Assembly (NCBI RefSeq): GCF_025717605.1
Contig: NZ_JAJIRQ010000010.1
Coordinates: 62,001 to 126,000, forward strand
Direction: 5' to 3'
DNA: 64,000 nucleotides
Origin: Paucibacter sp. TC2R-5
Lineage (GTDB): Bacteria; Pseudomonadota; Gammaproteobacteria; Burkholderiales; Burkholderiaceae_C
A program made the translations under genes and the position numbers. Below the pieces are notes generated by a model. That model searched no databases. It saw nothing but the letters and a program-made list of their open reading frames with translations, and was not told where the DNA came from. Below, in pieces: positions 1 to 9,291 of this stretch (its first letter is position 1; every line of letters begins with the position of its first letter).

Positions 1-927
1 GCTGGCGTTGTCCAGCACCAGCAGGGCACCGTCTTCAACATTGCGACCGGACAACTCAGCGAGCTGCTGCTTCAACAGCGACATGGCATAACGCTGCAGC
101 CCCGCTTCAAGGCTGCTGCGCTGCAGGGCCGGACCATCCGCGCGCAAGAACTGGCGGGCGAAATGCGGCGCCAGCTGCTCGCCCAGCAGCATGGCCGGGC
201 GGCGCGCCAGCAAGGCCTCGGTGTCGCCTTTGAGTGCCTCACATTGCGAGTCTGCGCTGCGGCCCATCAGCTGCAGCAAGCCACAAGCCCGCTGGGCCAG
301 CAGCGCCGGCGCGGCATTGGGGGCGCGCAGCATGGCCGCAGCCAGCGCCGCTTCTTCCGCGTTCAAGCCGCTCGGGTGTTTGGCGAACAGGGTCTGCGCC
401 AAAGCGTTGATGCCGACCACCTCGCCCCGAAGAGGCACGCTGTTCAGATAGGCCTCCAAAATTTGCGCCTTACTCCAGCTGCGCTCCAGCTGCCCTGCCA
501 GCACGACCTGGCCCAGCTTTTGCGAGAGGCTGCGGCCGGCCGCCGGGCGGGCCAAGCCAGCGTCGATCAAGCCGGCCAATTGCATCGTCAAGGTCGAAGC
601 TCCGCTGGTTCGGGTGTTCCACAGATTGCCCCAGGCGCTACGCGCCACCGCCGACCAATCGACGCCGCTGTGCTCGTAAAAACGTTTGTCTTCGCCCAGC
701 AACAAGGCCTGCAACAAGGCCGGAGACACCTCCTCCAGCGCCACCCAGGCCAGCGCGCGGCGCTGGTGATCCAGGCGCAATGTCTGCAGCGCTTCGCCGT
801 TAGCCGCCAGCAGCGTGAAGTCAGACACCCGGTGCGCCGCGCGCACTTGCTCGAAGCTGGCTTGCGCCCAAGCCGGCATGGCCAGGCCCAGCGAAAGACC
901 GAGCCCGCAAACCCAGCGTCGAATCAA
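1..927 (-). CDS. pbpC: Penicillin-binding protein 1C (partial, 3' end outside window)
   Basis: Bifunctional murein synthase of the inner membrane; only the N-terminal part is in the window. The translated minus strand starts with a short hydrophobic signal/anchor (IRRWVCGLGLSLGLAMPAWA), followed by the GT51 glycosyltransferase signature: GEDKRFYEHSGVDW with the catalytic Glu, then GASTLTMQLAG and EAYLNSVP. The end of the visible part (NVEDGALLVLDN) is the start of the transpeptidase domain. The start is a TTG at 925-927 that overlaps the TGA of the upstream alpha-2-macroglobulin gene (shared TTGA) and has a GGAGGT ribosome site six bases ahead, so the two genes are translationally coupled. 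PbpC next to an alpha-2-macroglobulin is a well-known bacterial pairing: the macroglobulin is thought to trap proteases that enter through a damaged envelope while PbpC repairs the wall. Identification is firm; the penicillin-binding Ser is beyond the edge. Confidence 0.93.
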   Translation of the reverse strand, partial: MIRRWVCGLGLSLGLAMPAWAQASFEQVRAAHRVSDFTLLAANGEALQTLRLDHQRRALAWVALEEVSPALLQALLLGEDKRFYEHSGVDWSAVARSAWGNLWNTRTSGASTLTMQLAGLIDAGLARPAAGRSLSQKLGQVVLAGQLERSWSKAQILEAYLNSVPLRGEVVGINALAQTLFAKHPSGLNAEEAALAAAMLRAPNAAPALLAQRACGLLQLMGRSADSQCEALKGDTEALLARRPAMLLGEQLAPHFARQFLRADGPALQRSSLEAGLQRYAMSLLKQQLAELSGRNVEDGALLVLDNAS

Positions 928-3900
928 GGGGCCACCTCCAAGACCGCTTGCGGCAACTCGCCAAACTGCTCAGGTGCATAGAGCGCCTCGGCGCGCGTGC
1001 CTGGCAGCATGAAGCGGCCGGCATTGTTCAGGCGCACGGTGTAGCTCAACTCATGCTTGCCACGCGGCAAGAAGTCGAAATAGCCGCGCCAAGCCTCAAA
1101 GCTGCGTTCGATATAGACCGGCCGGCGCCCGAGCGGCGCCGGCGCACTGGCCTGGCTTTGCAAGGCCAGGCTCGAATCTCCGCCCAGGCCCGAGCCCATG
1201 ATGGCCGCCCCGGCTGGCAAGGGGTCGGACAGCACCACCCAGGTCATATCGCTTTGCGCCTCAAGCTGCAGACGCACCCGCAGCAAGTCGCCGCGCGACC
1301 AGCGCCCCGGCACTTTTTGCTCGAGCGGCTGCAGCTCGCGCGTGATCCTGTAGCCCGCATTCAAGGGCTCTTTCAAAGGCACAGCCGCCAGCGATTGAAT
1401 AGTCACCCAGGGCTTGCCCGCACCTTGTTGCTGCAGCTTCAGCTGACCCTCGCTCCAAGGCAGCAGCAAAGCGGCCCCGTCGGGCTTATGGGCCCAGTCC
1501 TGCTTCAAGCTCTGGCTGCCCAGCGACACCAGCGTCTGCCCGGCCGGCTTGACCGACTCAAACTTCTCAGCAAACTTATCCAGCGCCAGCACGCCCCAAA
1601 GATTGGCCGTGGTGGTGGCCCACGCGCCTTGGCGCTGGCGAGCCAAGAGGCCCTGCACCATGCGCGGCAGCTCGGCGCTCCAGGCCGGATCATCCAGCGC
1701 CGCCAGAGCCAAGCGCGCGGCGTTGCCGTCGGCGCTGTCCATCAGCCACCACCAGGCGTCATCCTCTTCGTTGCTGAACTTCAGCATCGTGCCGGCATAG
1801 CTGAGCCGGCTGCGCAGCATCGCTTGCGCCTCGTTGATGCGCTGTTCGCGCTGCGGCGCCTTGGCGTTGCGCGTCAGGAGGCTGAGCCAATCGATCACGG
1901 CCGCCGTCGGCCACGTGCTGAGATTGCGCGCATCGACGCTGGCAAAGCCACTCGCGCCGACGCGGCCGTAGCGCGCCAAAGCTTCCAAGGCGGCCAAGCG
2001 CCGCACCTCGCCGTCCAGCTGCGCGCTGCGCGGCGACCAGCTCTTGCGCACCAGGCGTCCCTCGACAAAGGCACTCAAGCCGTCCAGCATGCGCTCGCGC
2101 GCCGCCGCCGGCAGCTCGCGCCCGGACGCATGTGCGGCCGCCAGCACATAGGCCGTCAGCCTGTCGCTGCCGCCGGCCCGCTCGCCCTCGGTCGGCGGGA
2201 AGAAGTTGGCCAGCCCATCCGCATCCAGATAGCCGGGCAGGCGGTTCATCAGCGCCTGCCAGCGCGCGCCGTCATGCAGGCCAATCGCCTGCGAGGTCTG
2301 CTGCTCCAGGCAGCTGTAAGGGTAGGTCTCGAAAAATCGCTTGAGCCCCGGCAAGTCTCCGCCCAAGCGCGCTTGCAAGACCACATTGACGCCGCCCCGC
2401 TTGGGGCCGCTGGGAGGCCAGGCGTCGGCCGGTGGCGCCACAGCCAGGCTCATGCTGCCATCGACTTGGCTCAGGCTGGCTTGCAAGACCTGCACCTTGA
2501 CTGCAGGCAGCACGCGCTGGCTGAATTTGAGCCGATCTCGGGCCGGCCCGCCGACCTCCTGTGCCTGCGCTTCCCACTGCAGATCGCCCGCGCCCTCGGG
2601 CACCTGCAGCTGCCAGAGCAATTCGCTCGCCGCGCCGGCGGCCAAGCTCAGGTCTTGCGCCGGTGGGTTCTTGATCTGAGCGCCGCCTGGGCTACTGCCC
2701 TGCAAGCTAACGCGCAACTTCATGGCCCGGTTGCTGCTATTGCGCAGCGTCAGCGCGGCCTGGAACTGATCCCCCTCGCGCACCAAGGGCGGCAGACCGG
2801 ACAGCAGCTGCAAATCCTGCGTCACCCGCACCGAGGCTTGGCCGGTGCCAAATTTTTGCGCGCCCGCATCGGCCACCGCCACCAAGCGGAAGCTTGTCAG
2901 CGAGTCGTTCAGCGGCACCTCGATCACCGCCTCGCCATTGGCATCCAGCAAGACCTGTGGCCGCCACAGCAGCAAGGTATCGAAGAGCTCGCGCGTCGGC
3001 GCGCGCCCGCCGCCCCCGCCCGCCGCCACCGCCTTGCGGCCGTAATGGCGCCGGCCAATGATTTCACTCTGCGCGGTGGCCGTCTCGACGCCCCAGCCGC
3101 GGCGCTGAATCAGCGCTTGCAACAAGTCCCACGACGCATTGCCGCGCAGCGCCAGCAAGCCCTCATCAACCGCCGCAAACGCCACTTGCGCGTCGGCCAG
3201 CGGGCGGCCGTCTTGGCTCACCTTGACGCGGGTCTGCACGGTCTGGCGCACGCTGTACTGCGGCTTGTCGGTCGTCACCGTGACTTGCAGCTGATGTTCG
3301 GCCAAGCCCACTTGCAGCTCGGTCACGCCGAGTTTGAAAGACGGCTTGGCCAGATCCACCATCGCCGTCGGCGCAGGCATGGCGCGGCCCTCGCGGAAGG
3401 CGCGCCACCAATCCACCGGCGCGCGCCAGCCCCAGCGGAAAAAGGAATACCAAGGCACCTCAAACACCCGCCCGCGCAGCGCCAGCACGCTGACATAGAC
3501 GTTAGGCGCCCAGGCCTTGTCGATCTTGAGCTCGATGCTGGGGTCGCTGCCGCGCAGCGTCACGACCTTGGTTTCGATCACGCCCTCGCGCTCCACCGCG
3601 ACCAGGGCTGTCGCCTCGCGAAACGGCATGCGCACCTGCAGCCTGGCCGTTTCACCCGGCTCGTAACGCTTCTTCTCGGCCAAGACATCGATACGGTCGT
3701 CATTGTCTTGCGGGAACCACAACTCGCCTTGGCGGGTCAGCCACACCTGGCTGGCGGCTTGCGCTACGCGGCCCTCGGCGTCCGAGGCTTGCGCCACCAG
3801 TTCCACCTCGCCCGCCACGTCCAGCTTGGCCTCGCAGGCCAACAAGCCTTTGTCGTCGCTGCGGCCGCTGCACACGACCCCCAGCGGCTTCACCTCGTTG

Positions 3901-6860
3901 CGGTTGTCATAAGCATAAAAGCCGCCGACCATGCGTTTGCGCGAGCTGATCATTTGATTCAGGCTCGCCTTCACCTCGATGCGCTGGCCGGCTAGCGGTT
4001 TGCCCGCCGTGTCCACGGCCAAGACGCTGAAGCTGAGCTTGCCCTCGGCATTGCTGACCCAGCCCTTGCTGCGCAAACCCAGCACGACTTGGGAAGGCCA
4101 CAGCGGCAGTACTTGCGCCACCGTCTTGGTTTCGCCATTCGGGTCTTGATAGCTCAGCTCGGCCAGCAACTCACTGGCGCGCTCAATCTTGGGCAAGGGC
4201 TTCAACAAGAACTCGGCCGCGCCATTGCGGTCGCTCAGACCGGCTAGCTTGTCTATGACCAACTTGCCGTCGCGCTGAACCGCGTGGCCCTCGCCTTGTG
4301 CGCCCTCTCCTTCGGGCTCTTGATAGACAGGCTCGCCCCCATTCGCGCCGCGCTCGCGCGGCGGCTCGAAGGAGAAGTCCTCGAAGCCGGCAAAGCTCAG
4401 GCCGCGCGGCCGCAACAAAGCGCTGAGTTTGAGCGGGGCCTGGGCCAAGCCGCCACCCGCCATATAGTTCAGCTGCGCCGTCATGCGCAGCTCGCGCGGG
4501 GCTACCGGCAAGGCCTTGGGGCCACTCAGGCGAGCATCGATCAGGGGTACGCGGAACTCCTCAACCCTGAATTCCCCGCTGGGCCAGCTACGGCTGTGCG
4601 AAGCCTCAGCCCTGCTCCGCTCCAAGGTGATCTGGTAGCTGCCCAGTTTGGCATTGGCCGGGATTTGCCACTGCGACAGGCTGCTGCGCGCCGTCGGCCA
4701 AGTCAGCGGCAAGCTGATCTGCTCACCGCTGCCTTGATGGGTCAGCTTGACGCGGTCAGGCAGTTGTTCGGGCCGGGCCAGGCGCAGACCTTGCAGCGTC
4801 TGCAGCCGAAAGAAATGCTTCATTGAGACCGTCTCGCCGGCGCGCAGCAAGCTGCGATCCAAGACCGTGTGGGCTCGCGCATCGGGTTCGGGGCCGTTCG
4901 AGGTCGGCAGGCCGAAACGCCAGTTCTCGATGCCTCGGTTCCAGTTGCTGAACACAAAGGCCATATCGCCGGGCTTCTTGATGTCGGCATCGGCCTTGCG
5001 GGCGGTGATGAAGAAACCCCGCTCCGCCACGCAGCGCCGGTCATTCCAGTCCGGCTGCACCAGCGCCAGCGGTATTTTTGCCAAGCCCTGCGCATCGCTG
5101 CGCCCACTCCACAGCGGCTTGCCGGCGCAGTCATTGACGACCACGTCCGCCTGCGGCACCGGCTGGCCGCGGTCCAACGTGGTCACCCAAACCAGGCTGT
5201 TCTCGCGCCCCCATTTGAAGTGCACGCCCAGATTCGTCACCAGCACGCCGGTGCGCACATACATCGCGGCGTCTTTGTCCAGCAAGGAGCGCCCCAGCTT
5301 GGCCGAACTCAGCTCGACCACGTGATAGCCGGGCTCGGCCAAGGGCAGGCCTATCACCTCAAAAGGCCGCTCTTGCCCTTGCACCGCGCCAGGCAGGGGC
5401 GGCAGCGCCAAGACCTGCGTGGCTTGCTGGCGCGGCAGCAACTCGACCTCGCGCGAGTGCACATAGCGCGTGCTCAACTGGCTGCGCGTCCTGCCGGCTT
5501 CATCCACGGTCTTGACCGTCTCTTGCCATTGCGAGGGCGGCAAGCCCAGCTCGCGCGCAGACAGCGACACCTCGTGGGTATGCATCAGCTTGGCGTACCA
5601 GGCCAGGACCTCGGCGTCGGTCTGCAAGCGCTTGATGCGGATCTCACCCGGCGGCGACTTGGTGGGCCGGTCGGTGGCATGCCAGTCGGCCTGCACATGG
5701 CGCATCGTGATCGGCAGCAAGGCCGCACCGCCAGCGTCCCGCTCAAGCACGCCAAAAGGTGCAGCCGCAAACTTGGCCAGCGGCGGCGCGGCAGCGGTCG
5801 CCACCTTGAGCGGGAAGCTCGCAGCATTGCTCAGGGCGCGGCCACTGAGGTCTTTCAAGCCTGCCGGCAGCTCCAGCGTGAATTGGGCGTTTTCGGCCAA
5901 CGGGGCAGGAAAGCGCAGTTCGCTCAACTCGGGCGTTTTATCGTCCGCCGCCAGCTTGGGCGCCAGAGCAGCACCACTCGCCGCACCATTCGCCGGGCCA
6001 CCCGCAGGCCTCAAGCGCACTTGCAGCGCCAACTCGCGCGCCACCGGTTCGCTGAACACCAAGCGCAGCGGCCGCACCGGAATGCAAGCTGCATTGGCGC
6101 GCTCGCGCTCGCAAGAAAAATCCGCCGTGAAGGGGCGGCGCACCTGGAATTCAAAACGCTGCGTCGCCCCCGCATTGCCGTGGCTCCAGACCAGTTGCAG
6201 CTTGGCGCCGGCGGGCAGCGGCCGCTGGCAATGCAGCAACCAATGGCGCCCCTGACTCTTGCTGAGCCGCTGCGAAGCCAGAACCTTGGCGAGCGTGGCT
6301 TCGTCGGCAAGCACCGCAGGCAAGCGTTCGCCCAGGCCCTCGACCTCGCACCAAGCGCGCTGGCCAACATCGGCCGCACTCAGGCTCCCGTTGAGCTTGA
6401 GCAAGAAATGCTGATCTTCTTCAATCTGGCTGTCCGCCCAAGGCTGGGTTTGCAGCACGATGGCCGCGCCGGTTCTGAATCCGAATTCACGCGGGCCAGT
6501 CAAGGCGCCGCCCAGAGGCTTGAAATCGTCTTTCAACAAAATCTGACATTGCATGCCCGCCGCCATGGGCTCGTTCAGGTCGAACAGCCACTCCCGAGCG
6601 CTGGCCCAGCGCCCGCTGCCGCCAACCTGGGCGGCGCCCGTTGCACCCGTGCAGCGCAGCGAGGCCGGCGCTGGCAAGCGCGGATCTCCGGCGGCCACCA
6701 CCGGCTCGGAAAAGCCCAGTCTGATTTGCCTGACTTCGGCCACTTCGCCGCTGGGGCTGACGGCAACAGCCGCCGCATGGGCCGGTGGCCAGGCCAGCGG
6801 GCCGAATATCGCCGCCAACAAAAATGCCCGTCGAGATAACTGACCAATCCAGCGTTTCAT
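924..6860 (-). CDS. Bacterial alpha-2-macroglobulin family protein (YfhM-like)
   Basis: Large periplasmic protease-trap protein, 1978 residues from the ATG at 6858-6860, which has a GGAGGGCAG ribosome site directly upstream; an in-frame start 28 codons earlier would spoil the signal peptide. The N-terminus SRRAFLLAAIFGPLAWPPAHA has the twin-arginine pattern S-R-R-x-F-L and a cleavage site after AHA, but no lipobox Cys, unlike E. coli YfhM, which is a lipoprotein. MG domains fill the first two thirds. A glycine-rich stretch (GGGGG, translated from near 3010-3030) lies before the macroglobulin core. The thioester motif C-L-E-Q is present with Cys at about residue 1517 in the context TYPYSCLEQQTS, so covalent trapping chemistry should be intact. 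It is the first gene of an operon with pbpC. No frame break is seen in 5.9 kb. Confidence 0.93.
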   Translation of the reverse strand: MKRWIGQLSRRAFLLAAIFGPLAWPPAHAAAVAVSPSGEVAEVRQIRLGFSEPVVAAGDPRLPAPASLRCTGATGAAQVGGSGRWASAREWLFDLNEPMAAGMQCQILLKDDFKPLGGALTGPREFGFRTGAAIVLQTQPWADSQIEEDQHFLLKLNGSLSAADVGQRAWCEVEGLGERLPAVLADEATLAKVLASQRLSKSQGRHWLLHCQRPLPAGAKLQLVWSHGNAGATQRFEFQVRRPFTADFSCERERANAACIPVRPLRLVFSEPVARELALQVRLRPAGGPANGAASGAALAPKLAADDKTPELSELRFPAPLAENAQFTLELPAGLKDLSGRALSNAASFPLKVATAAAPPLAKFAAAPFGVLERDAGGAALLPITMRHVQADWHATDRPTKSPPGEIRIKRLQTDAEVLAWYAKLMHTHEVSLSARELGLPPSQWQETVKTVDEAGRTRSQLSTRYVHSREVELLPRQQATQVLALPPLPGAVQGQERPFEVIGLPLAEPGYHVVELSSAKLGRSLLDKDAAMYVRTGVLVTNLGVHFKWGRENSLVWVTTLDRGQPVPQADVVVNDCAGKPLWSGRSDAQGLAKIPLALVQPDWNDRRCVAERGFFITARKADADIKKPGDMAFVFSNWNRGIENWRFGLPTSNGPEPDARAHTVLDRSLLRAGETVSMKHFFRLQTLQGLRLARPEQLPDRVKLTHQGSGEQISLPLTWPTARSSLSQWQIPANAKLGSYQITLERSRAEASHSRSWPSGEFRVEEFRVPLIDARLSGPKALPVAPRELRMTAQLNYMAGGGLAQAPLKLSALLRPRGLSFAGFEDFSFEPPRERGANGGEPVYQEPEGEGAQGEGHAVQRDGKLVIDKLAGLSDRNGAAEFLLKPLPKIERASELLAELSYQDPNGETKTVAQVLPLWPSQVVLGLRSKGWVSNAEGKLSFSVLAVDTAGKPLAGQRIEVKASLNQMISSRKRMVGGFYAYDNRNEVKPLGVVCSGRSDDKGLLACEAKLDVAGEVELVAQASDAEGRVAQAASQVWLTRQGELWFPQDNDDRIDVLAEKKRYEPGETARLQVRMPFREATALVAVEREGVIETKVVTLRGSDPSIELKIDKAWAPNVYVSVLALRGRVFEVPWYSFFRWGWRAPVDWWRAFREGRAMPAPTAMVDLAKPSFKLGVTELQVGLAEHQLQVTVTTDKPQYSVRQTVQTRVKVSQDGRPLADAQVAFAAVDEGLLALRGNASWDLLQALIQRRGWGVETATAQSEIIGRRHYGRKAVAAGGGGGRAPTRELFDTLLLWRPQVLLDANGEAVIEVPLNDSLTSFRLVAVADAGAQKFGTGQASVRVTQDLQLLSGLPPLVREGDQFQAALTLRNSSNRAMKLRVSLQGSSPGGAQIKNPPAQDLSLAAGAASELLWQLQVPEGAGDLQWEAQAQEVGGPARDRLKFSQRVLPAVKVQVLQASLSQVDGSMSLAVAPPADAWPPSGPKRGGVNVVLQARLGGDLPGLKRFFETYPYSCLEQQTSQAIGLHDGARWQALMNRLPGYLDADGLANFFPPTEGERAGGSDRLTAYVLAAAHASGRELPAAARERMLDGLSAFVEGRLVRKSWSPRSAQLDGEVRRLAALEALARYGRVGASGFASVDARNLSTWPTAAVIDWLSLLTRNAKAPQREQRINEAQAMLRSRLSYAGTMLKFSNEEDDAWWWLMDSADGNAARLALAALDDPAWSAELPRMVQGLLARQRQGAWATTTANLWGVLALDKFAEKFESVKPAGQTLVSLGSQSLKQDWAHKPDGAALLLPWSEGQLKLQQQGAGKPWVTIQSLAAVPLKEPLNAGYRITRELQPLEQKVPGRWSRGDLLRVRLQLEAQSDMTWVVLSDPLPAGAAIMGSGLGGDSSLALQSQASAPAPLGRRPVYIERSFEAWRGYFDFLPRGKHELSYTVRLNNAGRFMLPGTRAEALYAPEQFGELPQAVLEVAP

Positions 6861-6991
6861 CTGCCCTCCCAAGCCTTGCTGCTGCACGCCCAAGTCTAGT
6901 GCCTGCTTGGGGCTGCCTGCAGGTAGCGCAATGGCAAGGCGCAAGCAATAGAAAAGCCCTCAAGCTGAGCGCCCCTCAAACGAGCGCCCAC

Positions 6992-7016
6992 AAAAAACCC
7001 GGCCAAGGCCGGGTTT
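6992..7016 (-). terminator. Rho-independent terminator of the histone-like gene
   Basis: Perfect stem AAACCCGGCC with loop AA/TT and GGCCGGGTTT, followed on the minus strand by a run of six T. It lies 20 bases after the stop of the histone-like gene and isolates it from the alpha-2-macroglobulin operon. Confidence 0.85.
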
Positions 7017-7037
7017 AACTTGGGCGACGATCCAAAC

Positions 7038-7688
7038 TCAGGGCTTGTTGCCTGTTGGGAAAGGCCAAGCGGCTTGTGGGCTCAGAGCGGTCTTCGCTGC
7101 AGGTGCGGCTGCGGCCGGCTTGGCAGCTGCTTTTTTAGCGGCAGGCTTGGCGGCTGGCTTGGCAGCTGCCTTGGCTGCTGGTTTAGCTGCTGGCTTGGCG
7201 GCTGGCTTAGCTGGCGCCTTGGCAGGAGCCTTGGCTGGAGCTTTAGCGGGAGCCTTCTTGACGGGCGGGGTCTCCTTCTTGGCTGGCGTTGCAGGCTTCT
7301 TTGCAGGAGCTGCAGGCTTCTTCGCAGGCGCAGCGGCCTTCTTGGCTGGAGCCGCAACCTTCTTGGCTGGAGCAGCTGCATTCTTCGCAGGTGCAGCAGC
7401 CTTCTTGGCTGGAGCAGCAGCTTTCTTCGCAGGAGCGGCAGCCTTCTTGGCTGGAGCAGCGGCCTTCTTGGCCGGTGCAGCTGCCTTCGGTGCAGCAGCC
7501 TTCTTCGCAGGTGCAGCGGCCTTCTTGGCTGGAGCGGCAGCCTTCTTGGCCGGCGCTGCTGCCTTAGGTGCAGCCGCTTTCTTCGCAGGTGCGGCAGCCT
7601 TTACGGGAGCTGCGACCTTCTTGGCCGCAGGGGCCGCCTTGGGTGCAGGTACGGCCTTTTTGGCCGGAGCCTTCTTTGCAGTTGCCAT
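7038..7688 (-). CDS. Histone H1-like Ala/Lys/Pro-rich repeat protein
   Basis: 216-residue basic low-complexity protein starting at the ATG at 7686-7688, preceded by GGAGAACTGAAA; a start 14 codons upstream has no such site. Almost the whole protein is repeats of A-A-P-A-K-K with variants such as KPAAKPA and APAKAPAKA, ending in a non-repetitive tail (SPQAAWPFPTGNKP). Such eukaryote-H1-tail-like proteins (AlgP/HctB-like) bind DNA through lysine clusters and help compact the nucleoid; that role is inferred from composition. There is no folded domain to test. It sits downstream of nrdAB, a recurrent neighbourhood in Burkholderiales as I recall. The repeats make length variation between strains likely. 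A long open frame on the opposite strand is only the complement of the repeats. Confidence 0.85.
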   Translation of the reverse strand: MATAKKAPAKKAVPAPKAAPAAKKVAAPVKAAAPAKKAAAPKAAAPAKKAAAPAKKAAAPAKKAAAPKAAAPAKKAAAPAKKAAAPAKKAAAPAKKAAAPAKNAAAPAKKVAAPAKKAAAPAKKPAAPAKKPATPAKKETPPVKKAPAKAPAKAPAKAPAKPAAKPAAKPAAKAAAKPAAKPAAKKAAAKPAAAAPAAKTALSPQAAWPFPTGNKP

Positions 7689-7808
7689 TTTCAGTTCTCC
7701 TTGATCAAGTGGAAAGAGCACTGCCTGCATGGCCTAGACCGGTGCAGCGCAGTTATTCACCACCCAGATGTCGCTTAAGGTTGGCGCCCCGGTGCGGTGA
7801 ATTGGGTT

Positions 7809-7834
7809 GTTGGCTGAACAAAACTTCAGCCAAC
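7809..7834. repeat. 10-bp perfect inverted repeat in nrdB/histone gap
   Basis: GTTGGCTGAA, loop CAAAAC, TTCAGCCAAC. It lies in the 209-bp gap (7689-7897) after nrdB and before the histone-like gene. It could be the nrdB terminator, but no T-run follows on the minus strand, so the role is open. Nothing else coding is visible in the gap. Confidence 0.5.
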
Positions 7835-7897
7835 GAATCTTCTTTAATCAACAACAAACTGGAACAGCGCTGACAAAGGCTCCAAGCCCTTGCCGAC

Positions 7898-9124
7898 TCA
7901 GTCCCAGGACAAAGCGCCACCGGATTGGTATTCGATGACGCGGGTTTCGAAGAAGTTGCGTTCCTTCTTCAGGTCAATCATTTCGCTCATCCATGGGAAG
8001 GGGTTCTCCTCACCAGGGAAGAGTTCTTCCAAGCCGATCTGTGTCGCACGCCGGTTGGCGATGTAGCGCAGATAGCCCTTGAACATCGATGCATTCATGC
8101 CCAACACGCCACGTGGCATGGTGTCTTCGGCATAGGCATATTCCAGATCAACCGCCTTCAGGAACAGCGCCTTGATCTCGGCCTTGAACTCGGGCGTCCA
8201 CAGATGCGGGTTCTCCAACTTGAGTTGGTTGATCAGGTCGATGCCGAAGTTGCAGTGCATGGACTCATCACGCAAGATGTACTGGTACTGCTCGGCCGCA
8301 CCTGTCATCTTGTTTTGACGGCCCATCGCCAGGATCTGCGTGAAGCCGACGTAGAAGAACAAGCCCTCCATCAGACAAGCGAAAACGATCAGGCTCTTGA
8401 GCAGCGTTTGATCATTCTCGGGCGTGCCGGTATTGAAGTGCGGGTCCATGATCGCGCCGATGAAGGGGATCAGGAACTCATCCTTGTCGCGGATCGACTT
8501 GACCTCGTTATAGGCATTGAAGATCTCGGACTCATCCAGACCCAGCGACTCAACGATGTACTGATAAGCGTGGGTATGGATCGCTTCTTCAAAGGCCTGG
8601 CGCAGCAGGAATTGGCGGCACTCGGGCGCAGTGATGTGGCGGTAAGTACCCAGCACGATATTGTTGGCGGCGAGCGAATCGGCGGTGACGAAGAAGCCGA
8701 GATTGCGCTTGATGATGCGGCGCTCGTCTTCGCTCAAGCCATTCGGGTCTTTCCACAAGGCGATGTCGCGCGACATATTCACTTCTTGCGGCATCCAGTG
8801 GTTGGCGCAAGTGGCGAGGTATTTTTCCCAGGCCCATTTGTATTTGAAAGGCACCAACTGGTTGACGTCGGTCTGGCCGTTGATGATGCGCTTGTCGGCG
8901 GCGTTGACGCGGCGGGCGGGCGCGGCAGGAGCGGCAGCCGGGCCGAATGCAGGGGCATTCGACGTTAGGGACGCGGCCGCTGTCGCAGCAGCATTGCCAG
9001 TCCCAATCGATGAAGGAAATACGGTGGCAGTCGGACCGGCGTTCGCAGCGGGGCTGGGCGCGGGGTTCGCGACATTCGCGGGTGCTTTTTCAGCGGGCTT
9101 CAGGTCTTCTTCCCAAACCAACAT
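7898..9124 (-). CDS. nrdB: Ribonucleoside-diphosphate reductase subunit beta, class I
   Basis: Small (radical-generating) subunit of aerobic ribonucleotide reductase, 408 residues. Residues 1-75 are an Ala/Pro-rich extension ([10 protein letters not shown] and so on) not needed for the fold. The ferritin-like core then carries the metal ligands D149, E180, H183, E253, E287 and H290, with spacing exactly as in known class I R2 proteins. Y187 occupies the radical tyrosine position (EEAIHTHAY). Overall the sequence is closest, from memory, to the Chlamydia-type R2 (class Ic), but that protein has Glu and Phe where this one has Asp149 and Tyr187, so a tyrosyl-radical dimetal enzyme is expected. 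It follows nrdA after a 214-bp gap that contains a strong hairpin. Confidence 0.96.
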   Translation of the reverse strand: MLVWEEDLKPAEKAPANVANPAPSPAANAGPTATVFPSSIGTGNAAATAAASLTSNAPAFGPAAAPAAPARRVNAADKRIINGQTDVNQLVPFKYKWAWEKYLATCANHWMPQEVNMSRDIALWKDPNGLSEDERRIIKRNLGFFVTADSLAANNIVLGTYRHITAPECRQFLLRQAFEEAIHTHAYQYIVESLGLDESEIFNAYNEVKSIRDKDEFLIPFIGAIMDPHFNTGTPENDQTLLKSLIVFACLMEGLFFYVGFTQILAMGRQNKMTGAAEQYQYILRDESMHCNFGIDLINQLKLENPHLWTPEFKAEIKALFLKAVDLEYAYAEDTMPRGVLGMNASMFKGYLRYIANRRATQIGLEELFPGEENPFPWMSEMIDLKKERNFFETRVIEYQSGGALSWD

Positions 9125-9291
9125 AGTCTGTTTTCCTATCGAGTCGAATTATCAGAGTGTTGCGTTCAAACACCAAGGACTTCTTGACATTTAGAGGTCT
9201 CGCGCGTTGCTCGGCCGCAAATCACATAACTCTGAATTTATGCATACAAAAATCAGCAGATGCCGATGAACAGTGGCATCGCAGGCGACGA

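Noticed and set aside
948-3995. 1015-codon open frame on the plus strand within the macroglobulin gene
   Set aside because: It is the complement of a real gene with typical GC-rich shadow composition (Arg/Gln/His/Leu), no domains and no ribosome site.
4869-6839. 656-codon plus-strand open frame
   Set aside because: Same cause: antisense to the alpha-2-macroglobulin gene, with low-complexity Arg/Gln/His-rich content and no recognisable fold.
7020-7778. Leu/Gly/Cys-rich plus-strand frame in the histone-like gene
   Set aside because: It arises from the complement of the Ala/Lys repeats; all reading frames of such repeats stay open.
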